64,000 nucleotides of DNA, taken from NCBI GenBank assembly GCA_921293015.1, contig OV121088.1, positions 3,968,001 to 4,032,000 of the forward strand. Direction: 5' to 3'. This DNA is from Phorcus lineatus. Taxonomy: Eukaryota; Mollusca; Gastropoda; Trochida; Trochidae. The notes under the pieces were generated by a model. The model made no database searches. It was not told where the DNA came from and saw only the letters and a list, made by a program, of their open reading frames with translations. Both the position numbers and the translations under genes were made by a program. How positions within the stretch are numbered: position 1 is the stretch's first letter; each line of letters begins with the position of its first letter. Positions 62,256 to 64,000 of this stretch are shown here, in pieces.

Positions 62256-63328
62256 TGGAAACAAAGTAAAACACTGAGTTGAAAACTTCACTACTTCAGT
62301 TCATTACTTAGTAAAAATTAGATGACAGCGTTTTAAATCTGTTACAATGCTAGACCCAAGCGAAATAACAATGTGAACTGCTCATCAAATGCTTAAATAA
62401 AAGTGTAAAATGACAGTATAGGATCAACTCCCATAATACAATCAATCACTGCCACACCAGCCAAGTTGTCCAGTGGTGTATTGTAAAATGCAATAGGATA
62501 CTGGTATGAATGACATTGCAATTACGTTATATCAAGATCAACAAAAGATTCCCTTTTCATTTTGATAAAGTTTCTACAATACACTTATTGTAATGGTTTT
62601 CTGCATTATCCTTAACCGAGTCAAGCTCAAGAAATTATCTAATTTCACAGCACTAAACACACAAATATTTAGAATGAAGTTTCAGAAACAGGTGAGACAT
62701 AGTATAACTCGAGCAAAGGAAACACAAGAGAAAGAGTTATTTACGTAGTATAAAGAGTGAAATTGAGCGAGTTGTTAATTTTTCCTCCCCCATTTTAACA
62801 TATTGACAGGTGGTTTATGACTATATTCTAATCAAGTCAGTTCAAATCAAGAAATCTTGATATACTTGATTTAATCTAACTTATGCTAAACCGTTTTTTT
62901 AAATAAGGCCTTTGATTTGTTATCCAAGTGGGGTCATTTTAGAACTTCTTTGCAAAATCAAAACAAATATTGCAACAAAATTTGTGTATCGACTAGAATA
63001 TTTTAAAGCTCTTTCATCTATTTCTTCAACAGAAGGAGACGAACTAAATTTACTAGATATGATGTTGAATATCTTTGGGAAAATAATATCTTAATAGATC
63101 TGGGTATAGAGATTCAATGTCCGGTGGAGAGTGACACAAATCTAAATTTTTTCTCGATGATTGAAAGATTACACAGAATGCAGTTAGTATAGTTATGCAA
63201 ACTTGAATTATTTAAATATTGGCGTAAATGAATATGTAGAAAACAATAAATTCATTTTCAATTGGAAAACTGGTATTGGCTAAAATATGAAATGATGAAC
63301 CCAATGTTTTCCATTATACACGCTTCTA

Positions 63329-64000
63329 CACTCATGGCAAAAATTGTTGTCACCCCCTAATATTTAATTAAATTGGAGTTTATATCACATTGTATGCATG
63401 GCAATGTTGGTTTTCCATGGAAATGTCATTACAGGCATGAAGTTACATTAACTCACACTTTACAATGAACAGTGTCAGCGGTTTCATGTAGACCACGTGC
63501 ATTTCATTGAAATGATGGAAATTTGTCTCCTTAGGTTTGTCATTTCCATCGATTACTATAGACCTCTTTCATAAGATACAGCTTCACGACTATAGTTTTT
63601 GAAAAGCATAGACCATGCCTGGTCCCACTCCACCAGGAATCAGACATGAAATCATTGGCATGAGTCGTGGTGGCGCTTCGAATCGTGTCATTGCTGCAGC
63701 ATGTAACGTCAGTGTTAGAACTGTTCAAAGGATTAAAAGACTGCACGTCATACAGGGAAATGTTGTTCCGAATAAGTCTTCAGGCCGTCCCAAGAAAACT
63801 ACGGTTCGTCAGGATAGAATTCTTCTTCGTTTGACCCGACGTCATAGACGTCTTTCGTCTTTGACTCTTGCACAGAGATGGGGGGCTCATATTAATACGC
63901 CCATTTGCCGGAGAACTGTAGTGAACAGGTTGCTCCAGCATGGATATAAGGCAAGAAGACCTGCCATCAAACCATTCTGGACACTGGCCAACCGCAGGGC
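63329..64000 (+). mobile_element. Tc1-like transposon, left part
   Basis: After a TA dinucleotide (63327-63328) the end reads CACTCATGGCAAAAATTGTT, typical of Tc1-family terminal repeats. About 290 bases later the transposase frame begins. The element runs off the window. Confidence 0.75.
63615..64000 (+). CDS. Tc1 transposase, N-terminal part (open to window edge)
   Basis: The ATG at 63615 opens 128 codons without a stop. MPGPTPPGIRHEIIGMSRGG leads into a first helix-turn-helix (RVIAAACNVSVRTVQRI), a GRPKK AT-hook-like motif (SSGRPKKTTVRQDR) and a second HTH (SLTLAQRWG...ICRRTVVNRLLQHGYKARR). This is the paired-like DNA-binding half of a Tc1 transposase. The DDE catalytic half lies outside. 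It is the only transposon here with an undamaged frame so far, so it is probably a recent insertion. Confidence 0.88.
   Translation, partial: MPGPTPPGIRHEIIGMSRGGASNRVIAAACNVSVRTVQRIKRLHVIQGNVVPNKSSGRPKKTTVRQDRILLRLTRRHRRLSSLTLAQRWGAHINTPICRRTVVNRLLQHGYKARRPAIKPFWTLANRR

Larger units (their letters stand above)
56640..63310 (-). repeat. Inverted duplication, copy C
   Basis: This is the reverse-complement partner of about 31000-38700 without TIR element 1. Going down the - strand it holds the 12-nt microexon (62255-62244), the DTC terminal exon (59959-59884), the decayed tandem repeat, and at its far end the membrane exon of the intact Ig gene on the + strand. Homology to copy B runs up to about 63310, where a Tc1 element begins. 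Confidence 0.88.

Overview
The window is AT-rich, intron-rich animal DNA packed with decayed transposable elements: LINE, mariner, Tc1, Crypton, Penelope-type ends and non-autonomous TIR elements. A marine invertebrate, plausibly a mollusc, would fit, but no sequence here fixes the taxon. There are no bacterial-style operons. Genes are built from short exons, so most long open frames are transposon debris or chance.

The main gene lies on the + strand. Its first coding exon (9334-10444) encodes RING, two B-boxes and a coiled coil, as in TRIM proteins. Phase-compatible exons at 11157-11310, 12248-12401 and 17233-17408 continue it into a Deltex C-terminal (DTC) domain. The domain is completed by very small exons (9 or 12 nt; candidates at 23548, 25557, 31912 and 48109) and a terminal exon at 36486-36576, with an alternative at 49320-49398. 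The predicted product is a TRIM-Deltex ubiquitin ligase of about 561-568 residues. A further terminal DTC exon at 963-1044 closes a neighbouring upstream gene. A fourth, at 59884-59959 on the - strand, belongs to an inverted copy. The locus is therefore a cluster of related genes or gene fragments.

The second gene (51817-56799, +) has five exons and encodes a predicted 306-residue type I membrane protein: signal peptide, two Ig-like domains, one transmembrane helix and a very short tail. It ends tail-to-tail with the inverted DTC copy.

About 31.0-38.7 kb and 63.3-56.6 kb are inverted copies of one another. Each holds a 12-nt microexon, a DTC terminal exon and the last exon of the Ig gene. 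Only the 31-38 kb copy carries a 3.2 kb TIR element (32222-35420), so the other copy shows the empty site. A related element sits at 43265-48030, and LINE reverse transcriptase pieces lie inside both.

Region by region: 0-1 kb, end of the upstream DTC gene; 1-9 kb, intergenic with LINE remnant and minisatellite; 9.3-36.6 kb, TRIM-Deltex gene, whose introns hold a tRNA-like SINE, a possible antisense non-coding transcription unit, two mariner fossils and a Crypton fossil; 36.6-51.7 kb, duplicated 3' parts, TIR element 2 and a TTAA MITE; 51.8-57.1 kb, Ig gene; 57-63.3 kb, inverted duplicate; 63.3-64 kb, left part of a Tc1 element whose frame is open to the window edge.
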